Below are positions 34,427 to 43,700 of a stretch of 64,000 nt of DNA, in pieces. Both the position numbers and the translations under genes were made by a program. Where the stretch lies: positions 310,001 to 374,000 of the forward strand of contig NZ_JACHGP010000008.1 in NCBI RefSeq assembly GCF_014202335.1, given 5' to 3'. Numbering within the stretch: the stretch's first letter is position 1; each line of letters opens with the position of its first letter. The stretch is from Mycobacterium sp. AZCC_0083. Lineage in GTDB: Bacteria; Actinomycetota; Actinomycetes; Mycobacteriales; Mycobacteriaceae. The notes beneath the pieces are model-generated. The model was not told where the DNA came from. It worked only from the letters and a program-made list of their open reading frames with translations, and made no database searches.

Positions 34427-35260
34427 CTACTCTCCGGCCGACAGTCCCAGCGGGCCTGCCAGCTCGGCGAGGGTGGACATCAGTTTCGCCGGGTCGGGCG
34501 AGAGAACCGCCACGTGATCAGCCCCTGCGCCGAGGTGTTCGTTCACCCGTTTGGCGACGGCTTCCGCGGTGCCGTGTGCCAGTAGCGCGTCGATCAACCG
34601 GTCACTGCCCGGCGGGGCGAGGTCGTCGTCGGTGAAACCGAGACGCCTCCAACTGCTGGCGTAGTTGACCGTGCCGAGGTAGTTGCCGATCATCTGCCGC
34701 CCGATGGTGCGGGATGCGTCCGGGTCGGGGTTGATCGCCACCAGTTGCGACGGTGCCAGGAGGGCTTCGCTGCCGAGCGTCTTGCGTGCCAGCGCAGTGT
34801 GCTCGGGTGTGGTCAGAGCGGGGTGAGCCCCTGCGCTGCGCCTGGCGGCCAATTCGAGCATCCTTGGCCCCAATGCCGCGAGCACGCGGCGGTGGGCAGG
34901 CACCCCGGCGGCGTCGAGCTCGTCGAGGTAGTCGACCAGCGCGTCGTAGGGCTTGCGGTATTCGGTGGTGTGTTCTGGATGCCCGACGCCGATGCCAAGC
35001 AGGAAGCGGCCGGGGTAGGCCGCCTCGATGCGGTGAAACGACTCGGCGACGTCCTTCGCCGAAGCCGTCCACACGTTCACGATGCCGGTGGCGAGCTGCA
35101 AGGTGGTCGTGTGCGCCAGGATCGGCTCGGCGAACGCCAGTTCGGCCGCCGGCGAGCCCGCGACCCACAGCGTGCCGTAACCGAGCCGCTCGACCTCGCG
35201 CACTTCCTCGCCGGTGACGGTCCCGCCGACCGCGACTCCGACGCGCCCCAGCCGTGTCAC
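34427..35260 (-). CDS. LLM-class F420-dependent oxidoreductase (tandem copy 1)
   Basis: A 277-aa luciferase-like oxidoreductase of the TIGR03620-type group, related to M. tuberculosis Rv3463, which also neighbours rmlB. Motifs are EVERLGYGTLWVAGSPAAEL, LQLATGIVNVWTA, YPGRFLLGIGVGHPEH and GPRMLELAARRSAGAHPALT. The GTG start overlaps the stop of copy 2. It is the most diverged of the three: its N-terminus is shortened (MTRLGRVGVAVGG). Confidence 0.88.
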   Translation of the reverse strand: MTRLGRVGVAVGGTVTGEEVREVERLGYGTLWVAGSPAAELAFAEPILAHTTTLQLATGIVNVWTASAKDVAESFHRIEAAYPGRFLLGIGVGHPEHTTEYRKPYDALVDYLDELDAAGVPAHRRVLAALGPRMLELAARRSAGAHPALTTPEHTALARKTLGSEALLAPSQLVAINPDPDASRTIGRQMIGNYLGTVNYASSWRRLGFTDDDLAPPGSDRLIDALLAHGTAEAVAKRVNEHLGAGADHVAVLSPDPAKLMSTLAELAGPLGLSAGE

Positions 35261-36114
35261 GACTTGGGTGTCAGGCCCAGTGGACCGGCCAGATCGGCGA
35301 GCGTCGGCAGAAGGGCGTCCTTGCCGCCGAGCACCTGGATCGTGACGTGATCGGCGCCTGCGTCGAGATGCTCGGTCAGCCGCGCGGCGATCGCCTCGGG
35401 GGTGCCGTGCGCGACCACCGCGTCGATCAGCTTGTCACTGCCCGGTTTGGCGAGGTCGGCGTCGGTGAAGCCGAGCCGCTTCCAGTTGTTCAGATAGTTG
35501 CTCAGGTTCAGGTAGAAGTCCACGGTCTCGCGGCCGATCGCACGGGCCTGCTCGGCGTCCCTGGTCAACACCACCTTGTGCTCCGGCGCAAGGAACACCG
35601 TGTTGCCGATGAGCTGGTCCGCCTGGGCGGTGTGCTCGGGTGTGGTCAGGTAGGGGTGGGCACCGGCGCTGCGCTTGGCGGCCAGCTCGAGCACCTTGGG
35701 TCCCAGCGCCGCAACGACGCGTCGACTGGTCGGCACCGTGGCCGCGTCCAGCGCGTCCAGGTACTCCACCAGTACGTCGTAGGGCTTGCGGTACTCCTCG
35801 GTGTGCTCCGGATGGCCGATGCCGATGCCCAGCAGGAAGCGGCCCGGGTAGGCGCCTTCGATGCGGTGATACGACTCTGCGACCTGGTCGGCGGGCGCCG
35901 TCCACACGTTGACGATGCCGGTGGCCACCTGCAGCGTCTCGGTCTTCTCGAGGATCGGCTCGACGAAGGCCAGATCACCCTTGGGTGACCCGCCGACCCA
36001 GATCGCGCCGTAGCCGAGCTTCTCGATCTCGACCGCCTGCTCCGGTGTGGGAGCGCCAAACGTCCAAACGCCGAATCGGCCAAGATCGGGTTTGAGGGCT
36101 ACTGCGTCAGTCAT
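35257..36114 (-). CDS. LLM-class F420-dependent oxidoreductase (tandem copy 2)
   Basis: A 285-aa paralogue, the same length as Rv3463. It starts MTDAVALKPDLGRFGVWTFG and shares IEKLGYGAIWVGGSPKGDLA, LQVATGIVNVWTA, FLLGIGIGHPEHTEEYRKPY and RSAGAHPYLTTPEHTAQA with its neighbours. Such enzymes use F420 or FMN for hydride transfer; the substrate is unknown. It lies 27 bp after copy 3 and overlaps copy 1 by 4 bp, so all three are co-transcribed. Confidence 0.9.
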   Translation of the reverse strand: MTDAVALKPDLGRFGVWTFGAPTPEQAVEIEKLGYGAIWVGGSPKGDLAFVEPILEKTETLQVATGIVNVWTAPADQVAESYHRIEGAYPGRFLLGIGIGHPEHTEEYRKPYDVLVEYLDALDAATVPTSRRVVAALGPKVLELAAKRSAGAHPYLTTPEHTAQADQLIGNTVFLAPEHKVVLTRDAEQARAIGRETVDFYLNLSNYLNNWKRLGFTDADLAKPGSDKLIDAVVAHGTPEAIAARLTEHLDAGADHVTIQVLGGKDALLPTLADLAGPLGLTPKS

Positions 36115-36141
36115 GCGAGTCCCTTCAAGGTTGGGGCCGGC

Positions 36142-36990
36142 TCACTGCAAGCCGAGTGGACCTGCCAGTTCGGTGAGTGCAGGTACCAGCTTGTCAGGAG
36201 ACGTCAGTACCTGAACGGCCACGGTGTCGGCACCGGCAGCGAGATGTTCGTTGAGTCGCGCGGCGATGGCGTCGGTGGTGCCGTACGCGACGACGGCGTC
36301 GATGAAGCGGTCGCTGCCGGGCTTGGCCAGGTCCTCGTCGGTGAAGCCGAGCCGCTTGAAGTTGTTCAGGTAGTTGGCAAGGCCCAGGTACATGTCGAGT
36401 GCCTTGCGGCCGGTGGCGCGCGCCTGTTCGGCATCCGTGGTCAGGATGACCTTGTGCTCGGGGGCGATGTACGCATCGGGCCCGAGCAGCTCACGGGCCT
36501 GTGCGGTGTGCTCGGGTGTCGTCAGGTAGGGGTGGGCGCCCGCGCTGCGCCGCGCCGAGAGCTTGAGCACCTGGGGGCCGAGTGCGGCGACCACGATGTG
36601 GTCCTTGGGCACGCCGTGCTCGTCGAGCTCGTCCAGGTACTCGGTCAGCGCGTCGTAGGGCTTCTTGTACTCGGCGAGCGCCTCGGGATGCCCAACCCCG
36701 ATGCCGAGCAGGAACCGGTTGGGGTAGGCCTTGTCGATGCGGTGGTAGGACTCCGCGACGGGTCCCGCCGCGGCGGTCCAGATGTTGACGATGCCGGTGG
36801 CCACCTTCAGGTTGGTGGTGGCCTCCAGGATGGGGTCGACCCACGACAGCTCGGCTGCGGGCGAGCCGCCTGCCCAGATCGCCCCATAGCCGAGGGCTTC
36901 GATGTCCTGAAACTGCTTGGGGGTCACCTTCTGCCACAGGGCCTCGTGGTGACCGAAGACGCCAAACTTGCCGAGATCAGGTTTCGTCAT
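36142..36990 (-). CDS. LLM-class F420-dependent oxidoreductase (tandem copy 3)
   Basis: A 282-aa paralogue and first gene of the LLM triplet. It starts MTKPDLGKFGVFGHHEALWQ and shares IEALGYGAIWAGGSPAAELS, VATGIVNIWTAAAGPVAESY and the RSAGAHPYLTTPEHTAQARE block with copy 2. The three copies point to local gene duplication with diverging active-site edges. Upstream, 82 bp separate it from the cNMP-binding kinase gene on the same strand. Confidence 0.9.
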   Translation of the reverse strand: MTKPDLGKFGVFGHHEALWQKVTPKQFQDIEALGYGAIWAGGSPAAELSWVDPILEATTNLKVATGIVNIWTAAAGPVAESYHRIDKAYPNRFLLGIGVGHPEALAEYKKPYDALTEYLDELDEHGVPKDHIVVAALGPQVLKLSARRSAGAHPYLTTPEHTAQARELLGPDAYIAPEHKVILTTDAEQARATGRKALDMYLGLANYLNNFKRLGFTDEDLAKPGSDRFIDAVVAYGTTDAIAARLNEHLAAGADTVAVQVLTSPDKLVPALTELAGPLGLQ

Positions 36991-37072
36991 GGTTGGGTCA
37001 ACCCGCCGCGTCGCCGCGCCTATTCCGTTTCGATCGGGCTGATCGGAAACGAGGTCGCGAACTCCGCGTGAA

Positions 37073-38539
37073 CTACTCGGTGGGGATGGCTTCTTCCGGT
37101 GGCCCGGGGGCGACCAAGGGCAGCACGATGATGAAGCGGGTGTCGCCCGGTTTGGACTCCACCCGCAGGGTGCCGTGATGCTTCTCCACGACGATCCGCC
37201 AGGCCAGGTCGAGGCCGAGTCCGGTGCCCTCGCCGAACGGCTTGGTGGTGAAGAACGGGGTGAAGATGCGTTCGATCAGATCGTCGGAGACGCCGGGACC
37301 GTCGTCGCAGATCTGCACCTCGATCGAGCTGTCGCCTACGCGCGATGTGCGGAAGGTCAGGCGGCCGTGGCCATCCATGGCCTGCAGCGCGTTGTCGATG
37401 ATGTTCGTGAACACCTGGTTGAGATCGCCTGGGTAGCAAAGCAATTCGGGAAGTGAGTGGTCCAACTCCTTGCACAGGACGACCGCCTTGCCCTGGCCGA
37501 TCTTGTCGCCGAACATCATCACGGTGCTGCGCAGGAGGTCGTGGACGTTGGCGCTCTGATATGGCGCCCGGTCCATCTGCGAGTACTGCTTGGCGCCTGC
37601 CAGCAGCGCCGAGATCCGGTCGCTCGCCTCGCCGATCTGGTTCATCAACAGCTCGGTCTCGATGGTGTACTTCAGCCAGCCGATGGCGCCCTGCAACGAC
37701 GCGGACGCGTCCACCTCGTCGACGGCGGCCGACACCCGCTCCAGCCAGTCGATGTCGAGGCCGGCCTCGACGAACGTCGACGGGTAGTCCCACGCCCCAG
37801 GAATGCCGTGGTCTTCGAGCCAGTCGCCGAGCTGGTCCTCGCGGTCGGAGGCCTCAAGCGCGCTGAGTTCCTGCGACTTGGACTTGGCCACCTGCTCGGC
37901 GACCTCGTCCTGGACGCTGACGAGAACGCGCAGCGCCTCGGGGCTGAACTTGCCGTCGGCCAGCATGGCCAGCTTGTGGCGCATCTTGCCGACCCGGTCG
38001 CGGAGATCGGCGACGGCGCGTGCGTTGGCGCCTGCCGGGTTGTTCAGCTGGTGCGTCAGGCCCGCGGTGATGGTGCCGAGGGCCAGCAGCTTCTCCCGCT
38101 GATCGATGATCTTGCGGGTGCGCATCCCGCCGACCTTGTGCCCCTCGAGCAGGTGTACCGCCATCGGGAACTCGGTCTGGACGAAACGGCCGAAGGCGTC
38201 GGCGTCGAGCACGAAGAACTTCGACGGCCTGGTGACCCGGACCGAGGCCTCGTACAGATGGTCCTCGTTGGGATCGAAGGCCGACCACGCGCCGCAGTAC
38301 ACCCCGCGCTGGGAGGTCCGGTTGGTCTCGATGTCGTCGCCGCCGGAGCGCTTCGACATCACCAGCTCGCCGTCGATCAGCACGTAGAAGCACGTCGCAG
38401 GCTCACCCTCGATGCAGATGGGGCCCGGTTCGTACGTGGCGATGTGCCCGTTGTCGCACAACGTCGCGAGTTGTGCGTCGGACAGCGACTCGAACAGGAA
38501 CAGTGTCCTCAGTTCGGTGGGTAGACACTTCTCGCCCAT
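37073..38539 (-). CDS. Cyclic-nucleotide-binding-domain sensor histidine kinase
   Basis: A 488-aa soluble protein. Residues about 10-135 are a cNMP-binding (Crp-type) domain: LFLFESLSDAQLATLCDN, then YEPGPICIEGEPATCFYVLI and a degenerate phosphate-binding cassette (YCGAWSAFDPNEDHLYEASV). A kinase core follows, with acceptor His163 (TAGLTHQLNNPAGA), N box FTNIIDNALQAM, G1 DDGPGVSDDL and G2 GEGTGLGLDLAW. It precedes no separate receiver but sits 12 bp after a receiver/thioredoxin-reductase fusion, its probable partner. Whether cNMP or another ligand binds is unknown. Confidence 0.9.
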   Translation of the reverse strand: MGEKCLPTELRTLFLFESLSDAQLATLCDNGHIATYEPGPICIEGEPATCFYVLIDGELVMSKRSGGDDIETNRTSQRGVYCGAWSAFDPNEDHLYEASVRVTRPSKFFVLDADAFGRFVQTEFPMAVHLLEGHKVGGMRTRKIIDQREKLLALGTITAGLTHQLNNPAGANARAVADLRDRVGKMRHKLAMLADGKFSPEALRVLVSVQDEVAEQVAKSKSQELSALEASDREDQLGDWLEDHGIPGAWDYPSTFVEAGLDIDWLERVSAAVDEVDASASLQGAIGWLKYTIETELLMNQIGEASDRISALLAGAKQYSQMDRAPYQSANVHDLLRSTVMMFGDKIGQGKAVVLCKELDHSLPELLCYPGDLNQVFTNIIDNALQAMDGHGRLTFRTSRVGDSSIEVQICDDGPGVSDDLIERIFTPFFTTKPFGEGTGLGLDLAWRIVVEKHHGTLRVESKPGDTRFIIVLPLVAPGPPEEAIPTE

Positions 38540-38551
38540 ACGGGTCTCCTT

Positions 38552-40249
38552 CTAGGCCTCGGCCAAGTAGCGATGCACCAGCATTACGGCCATCGATCCT
38601 TCGCCGACGGCCGCCGCGACACGCTTCGCAGACTCGGCGCGCACATCTCCTGCAACAAACACACCGGGCACACTTGTTTCCAAATGGTGCGGCGGTCTGT
38701 CCAGAGTCCAACCGCAGACGTCCTTCAGGTCGGGTCCGGTGAGGATGAAACCGTGGTCGTCACGTGCGACGACGCCGTCGAGCCATTCGGTGCGTGGGGT
38801 CGCCCCGATGAAGCAGCACAGCCGCCCGCAGTCAACCCTCTCGCGCACCCCGGTCTGTCTGTTCTGCAGCCAGAGACCCGACAGGTGACCGTCCTCGCCG
38901 CAGGTGTCGACGACCTCGGTACACGTCCTGACCTGGATCTTGGGGTTGTTCTCGATCTGCTGGATCAAGTAGTAGGACATCGAGGCCTCCAGTGACGGTC
39001 CGCGCACCAGCAGCGTGACCGACTTGGCTTCCTTCGACATGAACATCGCCGCTTGACCTGCCGAGTTGGCGCCGCCGACGATGTAGACGTCTTCGTCCCT
39101 GCACTCCGAGGCCTGCGACACCGAGGCGCCGTAATAGACGCCCGCGCCGACGTAATTACATCCGTCGGGATCGTCGGGGTTGTTCCAACAGCCCGTGACC
39201 CGCAGCTGCTGGTACTCGACGCCGGTAGCCAGGATCACGGCCTGCGCGCCGATCGTGCTGCCGTCCTCGAACTGGATCTTGCGCGCCGACCCGCTGACCT
39301 CGAGTCCGATGGCCTGCCTGGTGGTGATCACTTCGGCGCCGAACCGCTCGGCCTGCCTGCGTGCCGACGTGGTCAGCTCGGCGCCGGAGACGCCGGTGGG
39401 GAAGCCGAGGTAGTTCTCGATCCGCGAGCTGCGCCCGGCCTGCCCGCCCGTCGTGGTGCGCTCGATGAGCACGGTCCCGAGCCCCTCGGAGGCGCCATAG
39501 ACCGCTGCGGCCAGGCCCGCGGGTCCACCGCCGATGACCACCAGGTCATACATCGGTAGCGACGGTTCGGTGGAAAGACCCAGCATGGCGGCGAGTTCAC
39601 CGTTGGTCGGGTCGACGAGCGTCTCGCCGCCCTCGGTGATGACGACGGGAAGCTGGTGTCCGTCCAGGTTCGCCGCGTCGAGCAGTTGCTTGCCCTTCGG
39701 CTCGTCGGAGTTGAACGGCCGGAACGTGTGCTGGTTGCGGGCTAGGAACTGGCGCACCTCCCACGACCGTGGGTTCCACCGGTGGCCGATGACCTTGGTG
39801 TGCGGGATCGCGCGGTCGCCGACCGCGCGCCATGCCTCGAGCAGCGCGTCGATGACGGGGTAGAGCTTCTCCTCCGGCGGATCCCACGGCTTGAGCAGGT
39901 AGTGATCGAGGTCGACGACGTTGATCGCATCGATCGCGGCGTGAGTGTCGGCGTACGCGGTCAGCAGAACCCGGCGGGCCAGCGGGTACAGGTCCATCGC
40001 CGCTTCGAGGAACTCGATGCCGCTCATCTGCGGCATCCGGTAGTCGGCGACGAACACCGCAACGGTGTCGCCGCGTAGCTTCAGCTCGTTGAGCGCTTCC
40101 AACGCGTCCTGCCCGGATTCGGCGCGGACGATCCGGTAGTTCTCGCCGTAGTGTCGACGGAGGTCACGTGCGACAGCGCGAGAGACGGCGGGATCGTCGT
40201 CAACGGTCAAAATCACGGGCTTGCGGGGCTGGGGATCAGGTCCAGTCAT
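38552..40249 (-). CDS. Receiver domain fused to thioredoxin-reductase-like flavoprotein
   Basis: A 565-aa fusion. Residues 10-135 are a response-regulator receiver with phospho-acceptor Asp69/70 ([13 protein letters not shown]). About 150-225 look like a glutaredoxin-fold domain without its cysteines ([15 protein letters not shown]). From about 230 an FAD/NADPH thioredoxin-reductase fold follows ([84 protein letters not shown]). The redox C-x-x-C expected after GVYY is missing ([10 protein letters not shown]), so it cannot act as a classical disulfide reductase. It precedes the cNMP-binding kinase by 12 bp. A GTG one codon earlier is an alternative start. Confidence 0.9.
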
Positions 40250-40358
40250 CACTCATAAGTATGCGCCTTCACGTCCAGCGGATATCGGTTCGGCATATGC
40301 GCCCTTGGTGAACGCGATCGCGGCGCGGTTCGCCTGCCAGGCGCCGGTCGCGGTGGTT

Positions 40359-40387
40359 TTGGAGCCTGGCCGCAGAACGCGTAGCAT
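40359..40387 (+). promoter_or_regulatory. SigA-type promoter of the infA operon
   Basis: TTGGAG (40359-40364), 17-bp spacer, TAGCAT (40382-40387). The same -35 and spacing occur ahead of rplN. The implied leader from about 40394 to infA at 40542 is some 148 nt long and contains no gene, room for a structured leader. Confidence 0.7.
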
Positions 40388-40541
40388 GGACCAACGGTGC
40401 GGCTTTCCGCGCCGACTTTGTGCGTGCTCCCCAGGACTCACGGGAATCTTCCCGATCCGGCTCACGTTTTTAGTCGGATCGAAGGCTGTGCTGGAACGGC
40501 GCAAGCGAATACGAAACCAAAGCAAGGATCGCCAAAAAAGT

Positions 40542-40763
40542 ATGGCAAAGAAAGACGGCGCCATCGAGGTCGAGGGACGCGTTGTCGAACCCCTGCCCAA
40601 TGCGATGTTCCGCATTGAGCTGGAGAACGGCCACAAGGTTCTCGCCCACATCAGCGGCAAGATGCGGCAGCACTACATCCGCATCCTGCCCGAGGACCGT
40701 GTCGTCGTGGAGCTGTCCCCGTACGACCTGTCCCGGGGCCGCATCGTGTACCGGTACAAGTAA
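40542..40763 (+). CDS. infA: Translation initiation factor IF-1
   Basis: A 73-aa S1-fold protein that binds the A site of the 30S subunit during initiation. The sequence [20 protein letters not shown] and the C-terminal [14 protein letters not shown] are canonical. The ATG at 40542 is chosen because IF-1 starts here; the frame is open further upstream but without conservation. First gene of the operon, 33 bp before rpmJ. Confidence 0.98.
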
Positions 40764-40796
40764 CTAGACCAAGACAGACAGAAGGATCGAAGCGCC

Positions 40797-40910
40797 GTGA
40801 AGGTGAACCCGAGCGTCAAGCCAATCTGCGACAAGTGCAGGGTGATCCGTCGGCATCGGCGGGTCATGGTGATCTGCTCCGATCCGCGCCACAAGCAGCG
40901 TCAGGGCTAA
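40797..40910 (+). CDS. rpmJ: 50S ribosomal protein L36, zinc-binding form
   Basis: A 37-aa bL36 starting at GTG 40797 (MKVNPSVKPICDKC) after a GAAGGA site. Cys11, Cys14, Cys27 and His32 form the zinc ribbon, so this is the C+ form. Established knowledge is that mycobacteria replace such proteins with zinc-free paralogues under zinc starvation; the paralogue is not here. The 175 bp to rpsM contain no gene that I can see. Confidence 0.96.
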   Translation: MKVNPSVKPICDKCRVIRRHRRVMVICSDPRHKQRQG

Positions 40911-41085
40911 GAGCGCGAGTAGTACGCACGATCACAACTGAATGATGACCTCCCAGTACCACTGAGCGGCTGGAATCTTTAGAGATTGGGCCAGCTCAAC
41001 ACGTCCGGCACGGAGGCCGGGCCCCGCTAGCAGGCGGGAACGGACTGGGAACAGACCTCCGCAAAGTAGAAGGAAACACTGCCTG

Positions 41086-41460
41086 ATGGCACGTCTCATG
41101 GGCGTTGACCTCCCGCGCGACAAGCGCATGGAGATCGCGCTGACCTATATCTACGGCATCGGCCGTACCCGCTCCCAGGAAATCCTGGCGGCGACGAGCA
41201 TCGACCGCGACCTGCGCACCAAGGATCTGTCCGACGATCAGGTGGCGCAGCTGCGCGAGTACATCGAGGGCAACCTCAAGGTGGAGGGTGATCTGCGCCG
41301 TGAGGTGCAGGCCGACATCCGCCGCAAGATCGAGATCGGCTGCTACCAGGGCCTGCGGCACCGCCGTGGCCTGCCGGTGCGTGGCCAGCGGACCAAGACC
41401 AACGCGCGCACCCGCAAGGGCCCGAAGCGCACCATCGCCGGCAAGAAGAAGGCCAGGTAA
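41086..41460 (+). CDS. rpsM: 30S ribosomal protein S13
   Basis: A 124-aa uS13 at the head of the small subunit, contacting the P-site tRNA and L5. It starts MARLMGVDLPRDKRMEIALT, contains the helix-two-turn-helix core (YIYGIGRTRSQEILA) and ends with the basic tail RTKTNARTRKGPKRTIAGKK. It is preceded by AGAAGGAAA, and rpsK follows after 6 bp. Confidence 0.98.
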   Translation: MARLMGVDLPRDKRMEIALTYIYGIGRTRSQEILAATSIDRDLRTKDLSDDQVAQLREYIEGNLKVEGDLRREVQADIRRKIEIGCYQGLRHRRGLPVRGQRTKTNARTRKGPKRTIAGKKKAR

Positions 41461-41466
41461 CCCCGG

Positions 41467-41883
41467 ATGGCACAAGCAAAGAAGGGTGGCGCTGCTCCCA
41501 AGAAGGGGCAGAAGACCCGTCGCAAGGAAAAGAAGAACGTCCCGCACGGCGCCGCACACATCAAGAGCACGTTCAACAACACGATCGTGTCGATCACCGA
41601 TCCGCAGGGCAACGTCATCGCCTGGGCATCCTCGGGCCATGTCGGCTTCAAGGGTTCGCGCAAGTCGACGCCGTTCGCCGCGCAGCTGGCTGCTGAGAAC
41701 GCCGCCCGCAAGGCGCAGGAGCACGGTGTGAAGAAGGTCGACGTGTTCGTGAAGGGCCCGGGTTCGGGCCGCGAAACCGCGATCCGTTCACTGCAGGCCG
41801 CCGGACTCGAAGTCGGCGCAATCTCTGATGTCACCCCCCAGCCGCACAACGGCTGCCGTCCGCCCAAGCGGCGCCGGGTCTAG
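41467..41883 (+). CDS. rpsK: 30S ribosomal protein S11
   Basis: A 138-aa uS11 of the small-subunit platform. Features are the Lys-rich N-terminus, AHIKSTFNNTIVSITDPQGN and the C-terminal SDVTPQPHNGCRPPKRRRV signature. Normal length; 14 bp separate it from rpsD. Confidence 0.98.
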   Translation: MAQAKKGGAAPKKGQKTRRKEKKNVPHGAAHIKSTFNNTIVSITDPQGNVIAWASSGHVGFKGSRKSTPFAAQLAAENAARKAQEHGVKKVDVFVKGPGSGRETAIRSLQAAGLEVGAISDVTPQPHNGCRPPKRRRV

Positions 41884-41897
41884 GAGGAACTAGAAAC

Positions 41898-42503
41898 ATG
41901 GCTCGTTATACCGGACCCGCCACCCGCAAGTCGCGCCGTCTCGGCGTCGACCTGATCGGTGGAGATCAGTCGTTCGAAAAGCGCCCCTACCCGCCCGGCC
42001 AGCACGGCCGCGCGCGGATCAAGGAGAGCGAGTACCGCCAGCAGCTGCAGGAGAAGCAGAAGGCCCGTTTCACCTACGGCGTGATGGAGAAGCAGTTCCG
42101 CCGCTACTACGAAGAGGCCAACCGCCACGTCGGCAAGACCGGCGAGAACCTGCTGCAGATCCTGGAGAGCCGGCTGGACAACGTCGTGTACCGCGCCGGG
42201 CTCGCCCGTACGCGTCGCATGGCGCGCCAGCTGGTCAGCCACGGCCACTTCACCGTCAACGGTGTCAAGGTCGACATCCCGAGCTACCGGGTGTCGCAGT
42301 ACGACATCATCGACATCAAGGAGCGGTCGCTGAACACGCTGCCATTCGAGCTGTCGCGGCAGACCGCAGGCGATCGCCCGATCCCGTCGTGGCTGCAGGT
42401 CGTTGGGGAGCGTCAGCGCATCCTGATCCACCAGCTGCCCGAGCGGGCGCAGATCACCGTGCCGCTCACCGAGCAGCTCATCGTCGAGTTCTACTCGAAG
42501 TAA
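41898..42503 (+). CDS. rpsD: 30S ribosomal protein S4
   Basis: A 201-aa uS4, a primary 16S rRNA assembly protein. It is the zinc-free type, with MARYTGPATRKSRRLGVDLI at the start, LLQILESRLDNVVYRAGLA and an S4 RNA-binding domain (ARQLVSHGHFTVNGVKVDIP). In many bacteria S4 represses its own operon by binding leader RNA. The 86-bp gap to rpoA contains a weak GGGCCC...GAGGGC hairpin around 42508-42540. Confidence 0.98.
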   Translation: MARYTGPATRKSRRLGVDLIGGDQSFEKRPYPPGQHGRARIKESEYRQQLQEKQKARFTYGVMEKQFRRYYEEANRHVGKTGENLLQILESRLDNVVYRAGLARTRRMARQLVSHGHFTVNGVKVDIPSYRVSQYDIIDIKERSLNTLPFELSRQTAGDRPIPSWLQVVGERQRILIHQLPERAQITVPLTEQLIVEFYSK

Positions 42504-42589
42504 GAAGGGCCCCCGGCCACCACATCCGGTGATCGAGGGCTTACACCAAACCGGCATCAAATAGCGGGTGCCGAGAAGGAGATGGAAAA

Positions 42590-43642
42590 ATGCTGATCTC
42601 TCAGCGACCCACACTGTCCGAGGAGAGCCTCGCCGAGAACCGGTCGAAGTTCGTCATCGAACCGTTGGAGCCCGGATTCGGTTACACCCTGGCGAACTCG
42701 CTTCGGCGGACCCTGCTGTCGTCCATCCCGGGCGCAGCGGTCACCAGCATCCGCATCGACGGTGTGCTGCACGAGTTCACCACCGTCCCCGGAGTGAAGG
42801 AAGACGTCACCGACATCATCCTGAACCTCAAGGGTCTGGTCGTGTCGTCCGAAGAGGACGAGCCCGTCACCATGTACCTGCGCAAGCAGGGCCCGGGTGC
42901 GGTCACCGCGGGTGACATCGTGCCGCCCGCCGGCGTTACCGTGCACAACCCCGACATGCACATCGCGACCCTGAACGACAAGGGCAAGCTCGAGGTGGAG
43001 CTGGTCGTCGAGCGCGGCCGCGGCTACGTGCCTGCCGTGCAGAACAAGGCGTCGGGTGCCGAAATCGGCCGCATCCCAGTCGATTCCATCTACTCGCCGG
43101 TGCTCAAGGTCACCTACAAGGTGGAGGCGACCCGCGTCGAGCAGCGCACCGACTTCGACAAACTGATCCTCGACGTCGAGACCAAGAACTCGATCACGCC
43201 GCGTGACGCACTGGCGTCGGCGGGCAAGACCCTGGTCGAATTGTTCGGTCTGGCACGGGAACTCAACGTCGAGGCCGAGGGCATCGAGATCGGGCCGTCG
43301 CCTGCCGAGGCCGATCACATCGCGTCGTTCGCGCTGCCGATCGACGACCTGGAACTGACCGTTCGTTCGTACAACTGCCTCAAGCGTGAGGGTGTGCACA
43401 CGGTGGGCGAGCTCGTCTCGCGCACGGAGTCCGATCTGCTGGACATCCGCAACTTCGGCCAGAAGTCCATCGACGAGGTGAAGATCAAGCTGCACCAGCT
43501 CGGTCTCTCGCTGAAGGACAGCCCGGCCACCTTCGATCCGTCCGAGGTTGCCGGCTACGACGTCGCCACCGGCACCTGGAACAGTGACGCCAGCTACGAC
43601 CTGGACACCGACCAGGACTTCGCCGAAACCGAACAGCTCTAA
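42590..43642 (+). CDS. rpoA: DNA-directed RNA polymerase subunit alpha
   Basis: A 350-aa alpha subunit. The N-terminal assembly domain includes LEPGFGYTLANSLRRTLLSS; the C-terminal domain that contacts UP elements and activators runs from about 250 (SYNCLKREGVHTVGELV) to FGQKSIDEVKIKLHQLGLSL, with a short acidic tail. The ATG at 42590 follows AAGGAGA. Expected position between rpsD and rplQ. Confidence 0.98.
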   Translation: MLISQRPTLSEESLAENRSKFVIEPLEPGFGYTLANSLRRTLLSSIPGAAVTSIRIDGVLHEFTTVPGVKEDVTDIILNLKGLVVSSEEDEPVTMYLRKQGPGAVTAGDIVPPAGVTVHNPDMHIATLNDKGKLEVELVVERGRGYVPAVQNKASGAEIGRIPVDSIYSPVLKVTYKVEATRVEQRTDFDKLILDVETKNSITPRDALASAGKTLVELFGLARELNVEAEGIEIGPSPAEADHIASFALPIDDLELTVRSYNCLKREGVHTVGELVSRTESDLLDIRNFGQKSIDEVKIKLHQLGLSLKDSPATFDPSEVAGYDVATGTWNSDASYDLDTDQDFAETEQL

Positions 43643-43700
43643 CAAATTCCGTCCCGGTCCTACCTGATACGGGGATCGGCCACATTAGGAGATAGTCGCA

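Noticed and set aside
38552..40249. Annotating the fusion as ordinary thioredoxin reductase
   Set aside because: The CxxC redox pair is missing and a receiver domain is fused at the N-terminus.
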